DNA from: Riemerella columbina DSM 16469
Lineage (GTDB): Bacteria; Bacteroidota; Bacteroidia; Flavobacteriales; Weeksellaceae
Direction of reading: 5' to 3'
Length of the DNA: 64,000 bases
Assembly (NCBI RefSeq): GCF_000374405.1
Contig: NZ_KB894273.1
Span: 56,954 to 120,953, forward strand
The notes under the pieces are model-generated. The model had not been told where the DNA came from. It saw nothing but the letters and a program-made list of their open reading frames with translations, and ran no database searches. Below, one piece after another: positions 54,801 to 64,000 of this stretch. The stretch's first letter is position 1. The number at the start of each line of letters is the position of its first letter. The translations under genes and the position numbers were made by a program.

Positions 54801-55103
54801 CGCCTAGACGGTACCGAACGCCTCAACACTCTAAACCTAACGGGAAGCCTACAATGGGAACACCATAAAACTATGCTAAGAGGTAGTTTTTCATTCATCA
54901 ATAATGACTTTAAAGGCAATAGCTTTAGCGTAGTGGGCAATCAAATGTTGAATGGATTGAAAGCTGGCAAAAACCAAGTTTGGAATGCGTATCTTCAGCA
55001 AGCCATCAGCCGATTGATTCATTTACAACTCAACTACGAAGGCAGAAACTCCGATGCCCGAACCATCCACATCGGTAGCGTCCAAGTACGGGCAAGTTTC
55101 TAG
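51873..55103 (+). CDS. large predicted outer-membrane protein
   Basis: A 1076-residue protein with an N-terminal hydrophobic signal (residues 1-19, ending IWGQ). It then has a region beginning FTWQNPNLKEDSLKKDSL, an N-terminal part with FNALEQLNTQGSIIRGITFG, and the pattern YTINYNTGEITFTSFRPIYN that occurs in SprA-like and other Bacteroidetes surface proteins. Most of the rest is an alternation suited to a beta-barrel (LNLKKKTIITAGHLDLDD, HLQLNYEGRN). There is no T9SS sorting domain at the end (IHIGSVQVRASF). The closest named family is not certain. An initiator ATG at 51900 is possible. Confidence 0.65.
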   Translation: MLAYRILIIMLCISSFIWGQVFTWQNPNLKEDSLKKDSLIQAKIEKEVFQKDTLNFITSKTKSIIDEAVIVKPNPFNALEQLNTQGSIIRGITFGNAQGSSVQSSMDLQIAGQLSKDVSILASISDHNLPIQADGYTQTLDEFDKIYLQLNLKKKTIITAGHLDLDDNTTFFGRYQRRSLGLGIDTKFGKEHPTRLQFTVGVARSEFHRLRFQGKEGNQGPYRLLGKNGEPFITIISGSEQVFIDGILMKRGENQDYTINYNTGEITFTSFRPIYNQNFITISYNYANRNYTRFLVTGGVEHQRNRLQLGLNWFLESDQKNAPLALDLSEEDKKILAKAGNQSELMLAPSGTMAAYDVNKILYRKVHLPSGAFYYEFSTDQQETLYQVAFTYFGMGKGDYRLKQTSNNGSIYEYVGTNLGDYSAVRKLPTPQKSQVISAHTAYALDNGKIELDASLSQYDRNLFSSKDNQDNIGYATRLMAEKTFKKGNWRGTPSLEYQHINTKFHILDRINSVEFARDFNLSQEFNHQTQHRLIFGFKNDWNSGSHLNYQLNWLKEGSGYQGFKNDLDLNWDTKKWLTQGQLSMLKSQSDIEDTQFLKVNLETQYKGNKGFWTFGSGMERNTRDLKTLNTLEANSFAWKEIFVQKTIGTEKRSFLKTKVYARVNDSVQNNQLTQVNHLIGWMAESEWIKNENTTLTSLIHYRNFFYNQSSNNQHNQDFVLGNLLYHQQLFNNGLRLQTFYELGNGQEAQREFQYLKVTDGQGIYKWTDYNGDGIQQLDEFEIAEYSDLAQYIRIYTNTVKYTPSNKNKWQLALYLNPAVIIKSENAFLKRWNFNFSLLSQNSFYKQDKVLVWNPFERNAQQILKNQNWITAAQFLPNERSGWTASYRWMKHHNILNANFSEEEKHQNTHYLTIGYRITKDFRADWDNQWQRLNHRSELFKSRDYDLSEWKTHPKLTYQLSNALQAEISSAWERKTRLDGTERLNTLNLTGSLQWEHHKTMLRGSFSFINNDFKGNSFSVVGNQMLNGLKAGKNQVWNAYLQQAISRLIHLQLNYEGRNSDARTIHIGSVQVRASF

Positions 55104-55166
55104 TACAATTCTTTTAGCCAATATCTCAGGTATCTTTTGACTATTAAGAGCCTTTGTATTAGATAA

Positions 55167-55298
55167 AACCTAAGGTTATATAGATAAAAACCCTTATGGG
55201 TTTATAAAATAACCCTTGTTGGTTTTAGAAGAAACCCTTATGGGTTTTATTAAGAACCCTTATTGGTTTTATTAAGAACCCTTATTGGTTTTTATTAA
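55167..55298. repeat. six-unit array with an exact 22-bp period
   Basis: Units start at 55167, 55189, 55211, 55233, 55255 and 55277. The core is AACCCTTATGGGTT, itself palindromic (AACCC..GGGTT), followed by an 8-base AT-rich spacer. The first unit is degenerate (AACCTAAGGTT) and the others differ by one to three bases. 22 bp is close to two turns of the helix, so all units face the same side. It lies between the 51873 gene and the HU-like gene. It is not a CRISPR array: spacers are short and repeated. Confidence 0.85.
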
Positions 55299-55372
55299 AA
55301 AAAGCCGTAGTTTTGTCTAAACTATACTGAGGAAACAATTAAAATATAACAAGATAATTTCTAAAATAGAAT

Positions 55373-55759
55373 ATGATACCCGTACGATACAGCTTAAAGA
55401 AACAAAAAATGAGTATAGGGGCAAACCAAGGTAAAGACCTCTACTATGCCCAGTTTAAACTTAATGGACAAATGAGTTTTGATGAACTCTGCGAAACCAT
55501 TGCCGATGGCAATACCCTAAGCAAAGGAGAAGCCATTGCCGTACTCTACCGCCTAGCCGATGTGGTAAAAGCACAAATGGAACAGGGGCGTAGCGTAGAC
55601 TGTGGTGAACTGGGTATTTTCCGCCCCTCATTCTCTTCAAACGGTGTGGCAAACGAAACAGATTTTAATGTGCGCAGAGATATGCGAACGCCTAAAATTA
55701 CCTTTAAACCTAAAAAAAAGATGAAACGCCTAAAAGTATCTTACCAAAAAAGAAAATAA
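55373..55759 (+). CDS. HU-family DNA-binding protein, HU-HIG type
   Basis: A 128-residue HU-related protein. The fold is seen in FDELCETIADGNTLSKGEAIAVL and the beta arm GRSVDCGELGIFRPSF; the basic C-terminus ends KKKMKRLKVSYQKRK. The length and N-terminal MIPVRYSLKKQK are those of the long flavobacterial HU-like group. It would bind DNA without much sequence preference. It sits directly downstream of the 22-bp phased array. Confidence 0.88.
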   Translation: MIPVRYSLKKQKMSIGANQGKDLYYAQFKLNGQMSFDELCETIADGNTLSKGEAIAVLYRLADVVKAQMEQGRSVDCGELGIFRPSFSSNGVANETDFNVRRDMRTPKITFKPKKKMKRLKVSYQKRK

Positions 55760-55775
55760 ACCGCCTCTAGAAAAA

Positions 55776-55808
55776 TATAAAAAAACCTCGCCTTATGATA
55801 AGACGAGG
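55776..55808 (-). terminator. terminator between the HU and ABC permease genes
   Basis: CCTCG (55786-55790) and CGAGG (55804-55808) with inner CTTAT/ATAAG; a T-rich run follows on the minus strand. It ends the permease transcript. Confidence 0.75.
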
Positions 55809-55830
55809 ATAGATGGCTCAACGATTTTAA

Positions 55831-57135
55831 CTAACTAGTTCTTATCCATTTCCATAGCTCTTTTAGCGTTAGTTTATTTCCGTACATTAAGATGCCTATT
55901 CTATAAATTTTTGCGGCAAGATAAACCATTGCCAAAGTAGAGCCTAATAGCAATACCAAGGACAATGCAATCTGCCATAAAGGAACACCAAAAGGAATCC
56001 TCGCCACCATTGCCACAGGGGAAGTAAGCGGAATCATAGACAGCCAAAACGCCATAGGTCCTTCTGGATTGTTCATAATTGAAATACTACCGTATAGCCC
56101 GAGCATCAATGGTAAAATAATCACCGTAGTAAATTGCTGGGTTTCCGTATCGCTATCCACTGCCGAGCCAATAGCCGCATAGATAGAACTATAAAATACA
56201 TAGCCCAATAAAAAGAATAATAAAAACACAATGATGATTAAACCATAATTTAGCTCTAATAAAGTATGAGAAACACTGGTCACCATAACTTCTATATTGT
56301 CCAGCTGTACCTCATCGGTCGTCATTTTACTCCCCATAGAACCAAAGTTTTTATTAAAGAACAGAGCCACTGCTACCGCCATTGCAATCCATATAATGAA
56401 TTGAGTTAGCGCTACAAAAGTAACACCGATAATCTTCCCCATCATCAGTTCAAAAGGCTTTACCGAAGAAATGATAATTTCCACTACCCTATTATTTTTT
56501 TCCTCTAGAACACTACGCATCACACGGACACCATAGATGAGGATAAACATAAAAGTAGCATAAAGCAATAGCATACTAAGGGCAGATTTTATCCCGAACG
56601 CTAGGCTATCGTCCTGTTGTTTTTCGTCCACCACATTTTTGGTTTTCAGTTCAAACGAATGGTCAAGATCTGCAATTTGATTTTCCGTTAAGCCCAGAGA
56701 TTTTATCTTTTCTTTTTTGATGACTTCTTGCATTTCCGAAGCGATTTGCTTACGCACATCAAAACTGATTTTTTTATTGACTAATAGTTCACTCCCTTGC
56801 TCTAACTGCTGATAGTTTTCATTGATGAGTTTTGGGATAATCAGTAGCCCATCTACCCCTTCCATATCCTTTAGCCCTTGCCTTAGAGATGCCTCTTGGC
56901 TCTCTGGAACATACACAAAAGTAATATCGGCATTGGATTTCATTTCCTTTTGAAACACACCGCTTTTATCCACTACAGAAAATTGGTATTCGGTTTCATT
57001 TGCTTTAAACATTAAGGCTATAACCACCCCAAAAACGACCATTAAAATAGGGGCAAGCAGCGTAAGTATGATAAAAGATTTCTTTTTAACTTGGGTTAAA
57101 AATTCTCTTTTGGTAATGATGATAATATTTTTCAT
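55831..57135 (-). CDS. ABC transporter permease, NatB type
   Basis: A 434-residue permease with one N-terminal membrane helix (about 22-45), a periplasmic domain of about 160 residues, and five or six further helices after residue 180. The N-terminal IIIITKREFLTQVKKKSF and the central LLLYATFMFILIYGVRVMRSVLEEKNNRVVEIIISSVKPF are typical of ABC2-type (NatB/YhaP-like) subunits. With the ATPase upstream (10 bases apart, 57145-58050), it forms an efflux system for sodium or other ions, or drugs. Substrate is not readable. Confidence 0.85.
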   Translation of the reverse strand: MKNIIIITKREFLTQVKKKSFIILTLLAPILMVVFGVVIALMFKANETEYQFSVVDKSGVFQKEMKSNADITFVYVPESQEASLRQGLKDMEGVDGLLIIPKLINENYQQLEQGSELLVNKKISFDVRKQIASEMQEVIKKEKIKSLGLTENQIADLDHSFELKTKNVVDEKQQDDSLAFGIKSALSMLLLYATFMFILIYGVRVMRSVLEEKNNRVVEIIISSVKPFELMMGKIIGVTFVALTQFIIWIAMAVAVALFFNKNFGSMGSKMTTDEVQLDNIEVMVTSVSHTLLELNYGLIIIVFLLFFLLGYVFYSSIYAAIGSAVDSDTETQQFTTVIILPLMLGLYGSISIMNNPEGPMAFWLSMIPLTSPVAMVARIPFGVPLWQIALSLVLLLGSTLAMVYLAAKIYRIGILMYGNKLTLKELWKWIRTS

Positions 57136-57144
57136 AGCAGCAGA

Positions 57145-58050
57145 TTAATTTTTAACAGCGTTGATAAAGACTTCGTTCATACTTGGTATTTTCTCATTAA
57201 AGCATCGGATGTTGCCTAGCTGCATCAGTTCGCTAAGCAATTCGTTTTGAGCCGAAGTATATTGCACTTCAAAGCCAGTCAATCCATCTTTTTCTTTCCA
57301 ATTTTGAGGATTAAAGCGGGTTTTAAAGTCTGAAATTCGGGTATCGTTCACATCAGAAAGTACAATTTCATAGATGTTTTGTTTGTATTGCTCACGGACT
57401 TCAAAGACTTTACCATCAATTACTTTATGGGAATTGTTAACCAATGCCACATAATCGCACATTTCCTCCACGCTTTCCATTCGGTGCGTAGAAAGGATAA
57501 TGGTAGTATCTTGTTCCTTAAGTTCTAAGATTTGGTCTTTAATCAAGTTGGCATTTACAGGGTCGAAACCAGAAAAAGGTTCATCTAAAATTAATAATTT
57601 GGGTTGATGCAATACCGTTACCACAAACTGGATTTTCTGTGCCATACCTTTGGATAGTTCAGACAATTTCTTTTTCCACCAATGTTCTATATGGAGTTTA
57701 TCAAACCAATATTTGGCTTGTCTTAGAGCGTCTTCCTTAGACATACCCTTTAGTTCGCCGAAGTAGAGGATTTGGTCGCCTACCGTCATATTTTTATATA
57801 ATCCTCGCTCCTCTGGCATATAACCTATCGCTTTGATGTGATGAGGGCTTAGCGGTTCGTCGCCTATAAAAATTTCGCCGCTGTCTGGTTTGGTAATTTG
57901 ATTGATGATTCTAATAAATGAAGTCTTCCCTGCTCCATTAGGTCCTAATAAACCATAAATAGAGGCTTTGGGCACCTCTATACTAAAATTGGATAAGGCT
58001 ACCTTTTTGCCTGCATCATAAGTTTTGGTTACACCTTTGGCTTTTAGCAT
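57145..58050 (-). CDS. ABC transporter ATPase, NatA type
   Basis: A 301-residue ATP-binding subunit. Walker A LLGPNGAGKT is near residue 35, the Q-loop follows, the signature is LSKGMAQK near residue 133, and Walker B is LLILDEPF. A C-terminal extension of about 80 residues is typical of NatA/CcmA-like exporters. It pairs with the permease that follows on the same strand. Their ten-base gap indicates one operon. Confidence 0.92.
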   Translation of the reverse strand: MLKAKGVTKTYDAGKKVALSNFSIEVPKASIYGLLGPNGAGKTSFIRIINQITKPDSGEIFIGDEPLSPHHIKAIGYMPEERGLYKNMTVGDQILYFGELKGMSKEDALRQAKYWFDKLHIEHWWKKKLSELSKGMAQKIQFVVTVLHQPKLLILDEPFSGFDPVNANLIKDQILELKEQDTTIILSTHRMESVEEMCDYVALVNNSHKVIDGKVFEVREQYKQNIYEIVLSDVNDTRISDFKTRFNPQNWKEKDGLTGFEVQYTSAQNELLSELMQLGNIRCFNEKIPSMNEVFINAVKN

Positions 58051-58072
58051 TATATCAATGTTTTATGACAAT

Positions 58073-58111
58073 AAAAAAATAGGTTGAAGATAGAATTTAA
58101 TCCTCAACCTA
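58073..58111 (-). terminator. terminator after dnaJ
   Basis: TAGGTTGA (58080-58087 region) and TCAACCTA (58104-58111) pair, with a T run following on the minus strand. Confidence 0.8.
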
Positions 58112-58122
58112 AAAGTTTTAAT

Positions 58123-59241
58123 TTAGTTAAATAAATCTCTTACTTTATCGAAAAATGTTTTTTCCTTCCCCGAAGGTTCGGCTTTCATTTCCCCTGATTG
58201 TAGCTGAGCTTCAAAAAATTCTTTTTGCTCCTTGGTTAGGTTTTGCGGTGTCCATACATTCACATGTACGAACATATCCCCTTTTCCATAGGAATCTATA
58301 CTTGGTAATCCTTTATTGGCCAATCGAAGAATTTTACCCGATTGCGTTCCAGCATCTACCTTAACTTTCACCTTTCCGCCAACTACTGGAATTTCCTTAG
58401 AAGTTCCCAATGCCGCTTCTGCAAAAGAAATATATAGTTCCTGATGTAGATTATCGCCTTCTCTTTTAATATTTGCATCTTCCTCTTCCTCTACCACCAC
58501 GAGTAAATCCCCAGGTGTGCCACCAAATGGTGCATCGTTTCCTTTGCCTCTTACATTGAGCTGGATTCCATCTCTTGCACCAGCAGGAATTTTAATGGTA
58601 ACTTCTTCATCGGTTTTTATTAAACCTTGGGAATTAGCTCCAGACGGAATTTTATCCGCCACTTTTCCAATTCCATTACAAGTGCTACAAGTGGTCTGAG
58701 ATTGCATTTGTCCAAACATCGTATTCATCACACGCATCTGAACGCCAGCACCATTACAAGTAGGACAAGTTTTAGAAGTAGCCCCAGGTGCCATCTTCAT
58801 TTTTTTAATTTTGATGGTCTTTTCGGTACCGTTCATCATTTCTTCTAAACCTAGCTTTATGCGTACTCTAAGATTAGTTCCACGCACCTGTTGTGGTCTG
58901 CCACCACCGCCTCCAAAACCACCGAAGTGTCCACCGAAAATGTCTCCAAACTGGCTAAATATATCGTCCATATTCATACCACCGAAGCCACCGCCACCTC
59001 CAAAACCACCGTTACCTCCAAGTCCTGCATGACCGAATTGGTCGTATCTGGCGCGTTTGTTCTCATCACTAAGAACTTCGTAGGCTTCTGCTGCTTCTTT
59101 AAACTTTTCCTCTGCTTCTTTGTCGCCTGGATTTTTATCTGGGTGGTATTTTAGAGCTTGCTTACGGTAGGCTTTTTTTATGACCTCTACCGTGGCTGTT
59201 CTCTCTACTTGTAATATTTCGTAATAATCTCTTTTTGACAT
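58123..59241 (-). CDS. dnaJ: DnaJ co-chaperone lacking half of its zinc cysteines
   Basis: A 372-residue DnaJ. The J domain has HPD at residues 33-35, followed by a Gly/Phe-rich linker (about 72-115) and the C-terminal substrate-binding domains ([31 protein letters not shown]). Canonical DnaJ has four CxxCxGxG repeats. Here only two are seen, C159-C162 and C185-C188. The places of the first and fourth repeats read [11 protein letters not shown] and [11 protein letters not shown]. Thus one zinc centre (I) is lost and one (II) kept. It stimulates DnaK with GrpE, whose gene lies 75 bases upstream. The loss may be a lineage trait. Confidence 0.9.
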   Translation of the reverse strand: MSKRDYYEILQVERTATVEVIKKAYRKQALKYHPDKNPGDKEAEEKFKEAAEAYEVLSDENKRARYDQFGHAGLGGNGGFGGGGGFGGMNMDDIFSQFGDIFGGHFGGFGGGGGRPQQVRGTNLRVRIKLGLEEMMNGTEKTIKIKKMKMAPGATSKTCPTCNGAGVQMRVMNTMFGQMQSQTTCSTCNGIGKVADKIPSGANSQGLIKTDEEVTIKIPAGARDGIQLNVRGKGNDAPFGGTPGDLLVVVEEEEDANIKREGDNLHQELYISFAEAALGTSKEIPVVGGKVKVKVDAGTQSGKILRLANKGLPSIDSYGKGDMFVHVNVWTPQNLTKEQKEFFEAQLQSGEMKAEPSGKEKTFFDKVRDLFN

Positions 59242-59316
59242 TGTTTCTGTATTATATTAAATCGAAATAATGAAACACGCTAGCGCATTTCATTATTTTA
59301 AAATTTATGGTTTTGA

Positions 59317-59856
59317 TTACTGACCAATCACTACTTTCGCAAAACGAATCACTCTGTCGTGAAGTTTATAGCCTGTTTCAATCACATCAACTACCTTCCC
59401 TTTTAAGTCTTCCGAAGGGGCTGGGATTTGCGTAATCGCCTCGTGAATATCTACATTAAAGTCATCACCAGCCTTTACCTCTACTGGCTTTAAGCCTTTT
59501 TCAACTAACTTATTTTTGAATTTATTGTAAATCAATTCTACCCCTTTTAGTTCCTCTTCATTGCCATTTTTGGTTAGTTCTTTTAAGGCTCTTTCAAAGT
59601 CATCTAAAATAGCCAACATTGCCGTCATCATATCTTGGCTGGCATATTGGAAAAACTTGTTGCGTTCTTTAGCAGTTCTTTTCTTATAATTTTCGAACTC
59701 TGCATATAGACGGATATAGCGGTCTTTTTCCTCTGCCAAAAGTTGCTCTGGCGTTGGTTCTTCTGCCACTTTTTCAGTCGGCTCTTGGTGAGTATCTTCC
59801 GTCGTTTCGTTAGTAGAATCTATTGTTTCTTCGTGTAAATCTTTATTGTCTTCCAT
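59317..59856 (-). CDS. grpE: GrpE nucleotide exchange factor
   Basis: GrpE for DnaK. The best start is 59856 (MEDNKDLHEETIDS), 179 residues; 59874 is an alternative. It begins with an acidic disordered segment (TTEDTHQEPTEKVAEEPTPE), then a long coiled coil (YAEFENYKKRTAKERNKF) and the C-terminal beta domain ending HDRVIRFAKVVIGQ. It releases ADP from DnaK. It is upstream of dnaJ on the same strand, the standard grpE-dnaJ pair, with dnaK elsewhere. A small gap upstream may contain a heat-shock promoter, not recognised. Confidence 0.93.
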   Translation of the reverse strand: MEDNKDLHEETIDSTNETTEDTHQEPTEKVAEEPTPEQLLAEEKDRYIRLYAEFENYKKRTAKERNKFFQYASQDMMTAMLAILDDFERALKELTKNGNEEELKGVELIYNKFKNKLVEKGLKPVEVKAGDDFNVDIHEAITQIPAPSEDLKGKVVDVIETGYKLHDRVIRFAKVVIGQ

Positions 59857-59942
59857 TATATTTCTATTTTCCAACTATTGTGGCAAAGATACTGCCAAAG
59901 GCTTTAATAAGACAAATTGGCATTATCAAAATAGAAACGCTC

Positions 59943-60524
59943 TTATTTACTCATCAATTCCTTTCTGACACGGCTTAAACTTTCGGGTGTGATGCCCAAA
60001 TACGAAGCGACCATCGTCTGAGGAACGCGCAAAAGCACATCGGGATAGGTTTTTATAAAATGTAAATAGCGTTCTTCGGCAGTAGCACTGAGCAACATCG
60101 TAATGCGTTGTTCCAACACCTGTATATGCCGATGCAATTGTGTATGATTAAACTGAAAAAAGGACTCAGAAGATTCTTCAAAACCTTTGATAAAATCATA
60201 AGTAAGTACTGCCACTTGCGTATCTTCCAAGGCTTGAATATCGTAAGAGGAAGGCTGATTGAAATACATACTTTCGCGGTCGGCAATCCACCAAGTTTCT
60301 GGTGCGAAATAGAGGGTGTGTTCTTTCCCTTTCTCATCGGTAGTGTATTGCCTTAGCAAGCCTTTTTCTACAAAATATACATACTGACAATGCGTTCCTT
60401 TTTGCAAAAGATAGTCCCCTTTAGAATAAGTTTTGATTTGATAATTCTGGCTTATATTCTCTAAATCAGTAGGGTTAAGATGTGTTTTTTGAGATAAATA
60501 ATTGAGTAAGGTAGTGTCAGCCAT
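59943..60524 (-). CDS. Crp/Fnr-family regulator
   Basis: A 193-residue regulator. Residues about 15-105 are a cyclic-nucleotide-binding-like beta-barrel (IKTYSKGDYLLQKGTHCQYV, EKGLLRQYT), and the C-terminal part has a HTH-like region (VPQTMVASYLGITPESLSRV). No cysteine cluster is visible, so it is not an FNR of the iron-sulfur type. Such short regulators are common in flavobacteria, and many control adjacent or nearby genes; the neighbours here are grpE and pirin. Confidence 0.88.
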   Translation of the reverse strand: MADTTLLNYLSQKTHLNPTDLENISQNYQIKTYSKGDYLLQKGTHCQYVYFVEKGLLRQYTTDEKGKEHTLYFAPETWWIADRESMYFNQPSSYDIQALEDTQVAVLTYDFIKGFEESSESFFQFNHTQLHRHIQVLEQRITMLLSATAEERYLHFIKTYPDVLLRVPQTMVASYLGITPESLSRVRKELMSK

Positions 60525-60587
60525 TTGAAATTCTTTTTTTTGTAAAGATAGAATTTCCTTAACGATTACCTACACCTCAATGTAAAA

Positions 60588-60614
60588 AAAACGCCCCAAT
60601 CATTGAGGCGTTTT
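60588..60614 (-). terminator. terminator after pirin
   Basis: AAAACGCCCCAAT and CATTGAGGCGTTTT pair with one mismatch (60588-60600 with 60601-60614); on the minus strand it is followed by a T run. Confidence 0.85.
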
Positions 60615-60619
60615 GTGTA

Positions 60620-61498
60620 TCAATCTTCTAAAGTTCCAAATTTTCCACTTTTGAAATCATCAAAGGCTTGTATAAGTTCCTCTCGGGTATTCATCACAAA
60701 AGGACCTTGAGTGGCAATGGGCTCATTGATTGGTTCGCCACTAAGCACCAAAACTATGGCTTTTTCATCGGCAGTGATGCTAAAGTTTTCGCCATCATTT
60801 GCCATCAGTACCAAATGGTCATTAGGTGCTTGTTCTTGATTATTGATCGTGATACTTCCTTCCAAAACCAACAAAGCCGTATTGTAATTTGCAGGTAGAG
60901 AAATGTGAACCTCAGCCCCTTTTTCCAATTTAGCATTGTACATTTCCATCGGACTAAAAGTAGATGCCAAACCTTTTACCCCTTGGTAATTTCCTGCAAT
61001 GACTTCGATTTCCCCTTGATTACTATCTAATACAAATCGTTGGATTTCTTCATTTTTAAGTGCTTGATATTTGGGTTCACTCATTTTGTATTTTGCAGGT
61101 AGGTTTACCCAAAGTTGAACCATCTGGAAAATTCCGCCTTTTTTGCTCCATTCCGTTTCGTGAAATTCTTTGTGTAATACCCCATGAGCGGCGGTCATCC
61201 ATTGTACATCACCTTTGCCAATCACACCTCCACCACCACTACTATCACGATGTTCTACTTTTCCCTCGTAGGCGATAGTTACAGTTTCAAATCCTCGATG
61301 TGGGTGTACCCCTACGCCTTTGGGTTGGTCGGCGGGCGGAAAGTGGTACTTTGCATTATAATCCAACAAAATAAATGGATTCATTCGCTCTATATCCAAA
61401 CGGAAACCACTCGGGATAAAGTTATGCACTCGAAAGCCGTCGCCCACAAAGTGTGGTGCTCTCGGGCTTGCTACTAATTCTACAGTTCTTGTTTTCAT
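60620..61498 (-). CDS. pirin-family protein
   Basis: A 292-residue bicupin, best start 61498 (MKTRTVELVASPRAPHFVGD). The metal site is in HPHRGFETVTIAYEGKVEHR, and the C-terminal half repeats the cupin pattern (NYNTALLVLEGSITIN). Pirins bind iron and act as quercetinase-like or redox-regulated proteins in other organisms. The extra upstream codons to 61555 lack family residues. It is the neighbour of a DNA glycosylase, divergent. Confidence 0.88.
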   Translation of the reverse strand: MKTRTVELVASPRAPHFVGDGFRVHNFIPSGFRLDIERMNPFILLDYNAKYHFPPADQPKGVGVHPHRGFETVTIAYEGKVEHRDSSGGGGVIGKGDVQWMTAAHGVLHKEFHETEWSKKGGIFQMVQLWVNLPAKYKMSEPKYQALKNEEIQRFVLDSNQGEIEVIAGNYQGVKGLASTFSPMEMYNAKLEKGAEVHISLPANYNTALLVLEGSITINNQEQAPNDHLVLMANDGENFSITADEKAIVLVLSGEPINEPIATQGPFVMNTREELIQAFDDFKSGKFGTLED

Positions 61499-61621
61499 TT
61501 TTTCTCTTTTAAAATTTTCTAAAGCAAAGGTACGCCAACTGCCACCGCTACGCATTGATGTAGGATAAGAACGCTAGTTCTTGAGGTTTTTTTGTATTTT
61601 AGCGGAAATTAACTCATAGAT

Positions 61622-62251
61622 ATGCCCACCTTTCAATACGGAACTAAAGAAATCAATTACCTCAAATCCAAAGACAAAAAATTAGCCGAAGCCATCGAAC
61701 GCATTGGTAAAATCGAGCGACCTGTAATTCCTGATTTGTTTGAAGCCTTAATGAAGAAAATTGTAGGGCAACAAATCTCTACCAAAGCCCAAGAAAGCAT
61801 TTGGCAAAAGATGAAAGACCAACTCACAACCATCGATGCCCCAACCATTGCCAATTGTTCCACCGAAGAATTGCAAAAAGTGGGTTTGTCCTTTCGCAAA
61901 GTGTCCTATATGCAAGGAATTGCTCAAAAAGTGGTAAGCAAAGAATTAATTTTAGAAGATTTACACACAATGACCGATACCGAAGTCTGTGAAAAACTAT
62001 GCGAACTCAAAGGCATAGGCGTTTGGACTGCCGAAATGCTAATGATTTTCTCGATGCAACGCCCCGATATCTTAAGTTTTGGCGACCTTGCCATCCACCG
62101 AGGGTTGCGAATGCTCTATCATCATAAGGAAATCACCCCAAAATTATTCGAAAAATACCGCAAAAGGTATAGTCCGTACGGCTCTGTGGCAAGTCTATAT
62201 TTATGGGCAATTGCAGGTGGAGCCATTCCTGAGATCACTGCTGCAAAATAA
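61622..62251 (+). CDS. DNA-3-methyladenine glycosylase-like (HhH-GPD)
   Basis: A 209-residue AlkA-type HhH-GPD glycosylase without the N-terminal Ada domain. The hairpin-helix-hairpin is LCELKGIGVWTAEMLMIFS and the catalytic Asp is in LSFGDLAIHRGLRML. It removes alkylated bases in base-excision repair. The lack of a four-cysteine cluster at the C-terminus separates it from the MutY/Nth type. It is convergent with rtcB. Confidence 0.88.
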   Translation: MPTFQYGTKEINYLKSKDKKLAEAIERIGKIERPVIPDLFEALMKKIVGQQISTKAQESIWQKMKDQLTTIDAPTIANCSTEELQKVGLSFRKVSYMQGIAQKVVSKELILEDLHTMTDTEVCEKLCELKGIGVWTAEMLMIFSMQRPDILSFGDLAIHRGLRMLYHHKEITPKLFEKYRKRYSPYGSVASLYLWAIAGGAIPEITAAK

Positions 62252-62370
62252 AGAACGGCACCCGCAATGCCTTGGGCTTCTCCCAAACGATGGATTGGAG
62301 TATGCTTGAGTATTGTTTTTTTTATTTTTGAAGTAGACCCCTCAATTGCTTTGGAAATAACTAATTAAGT

Positions 62371-63732
<1,362 letters not shown>

Positions 63733-64000
63733 TACTTTTCGTTTGAGTCAAAGATAAAAAAAATAGTTGTCGTTCGTATTTTTATTCTGCTTTCTAGATT
63801 ATAAATCCATACTAATTGTTAAATTATTGAAATATAAAATATTATAAGTATTTTTTTAATTTCAGGTAACGAATTAGTAACTCAACTTACTTCTTTTGAT
63901 TTCATTGATTTTCATTGAAACTCAACACAGCGAAGATACAACATATTTACTTTTTGAACAAATTCTTATAACTTTGCCTCGCCTGCACGGTGCAAGCGTG
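63733..64000. other. AT-rich end region with a promoter-like box
   Basis: No gene is visible. At 63969-63976 TAACTTTG, a -7 box pointing to the right, is followed by GC-rich CCTCGCCTGCACGG and the small palindrome TGCACGGTGCA. It probably drives a gene beyond the window. Confidence 0.4.

Noticed and set aside
55167..55298. CRISPR array
   Set aside because: Repeat unit is 14 bp with 8-bp spacers that are themselves repeated; no cas genes are present.

Overview
The window joins two kinds of DNA. From about 470 to 22032 it carries part of a CTnDOT/CTnERL-family conjugative transposon of Bacteroidetes. From 22054 to the end it is AT-rich chromosome of a flavobacterium, probably Weeksellaceae (Riemerella, Chryseobacterium or Elizabethkingia type). 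The host assignment rests on TAnnTTTG promoter boxes, the type IX secretion genes porU and porV, T9SS C-terminal sorting domains, a mevalonate-pathway GHMP kinase, and family-typical proteins (short SSB, HU-like protein, DUF4230). No rRNA, tRNA or CRISPR array was seen. Genus is not settled.

Transposon part, right to left: a tyrosine integrase of 411 residues with the IntDOT active-site pattern including Ser259; a RhuM-like protein; two small HTH genes on the plus strand; then the minus-strand excision operon xis2c, xis2d, orf3 and exc (topoisomerase III); a DUF1896-type protein; a 1938-residue DNA methylase/SNF2-helicase fusion; the tetQ-rteA-rteB operon behind a leader with a three-codon peptide; a small RibD/DHFR-fold gene behind a highly structured leader; and rteC. 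No mob or tra gene lies in the window. At the extreme left only the start of an AAA ATPase is visible, so the element either ends after rteC or continues left. rteA is broken by one in-frame TGA, which predicts impaired tetracycline-induced excision. The right end is probably the GTAACTTTGC at 22023-22032, which is both the IntDOT core site and the -7 box of the next host gene.

Chromosomal part: mevalonate-type kinase and UbiA prenyltransferase (isoprenoid/lipid), folA, a lemA-TPM-TPM cluster, ribD and yigZ, small zinc-ribbon and ssb genes, a glycosyltransferase, phoH, two surface proteins sharing a nearly identical signal-peptide DNA segment, secG, porU-porV (T9SS sortase and its shuttle), SIMPL and DUF3592 proteins, an acyl-CoA dehydrogenase, a MazG-like pyrophosphohydrolase, thioredoxin-like lipoprotein, DUF4230 protein, TonB receptor, dnaN, pheT, META lipoprotein, 3-hydroxybutyryl-CoA dehydrogenase, a T9SS cargo protein, a large predicted outer-membrane protein, an HU-like gene preceded by an exactly 22-bp-phased palindromic repeat array, a Na-efflux-type ABC pair, dnaJ (lacking two of four zinc repeats), grpE, a Crp/Fnr regulator, pirin, a DNA glycosylase, and an rtcB gene interrupted by one in-frame TAG.

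The points most worth following are the two single-codon nonsense genes (rteA, rtcB), the structured leader at 1797-2039, the 22-bp phased array at 55167-55298, the DnaJ zinc-centre loss, and the integration junction. No wholly new multi-gene system could be demonstrated from sequence alone.
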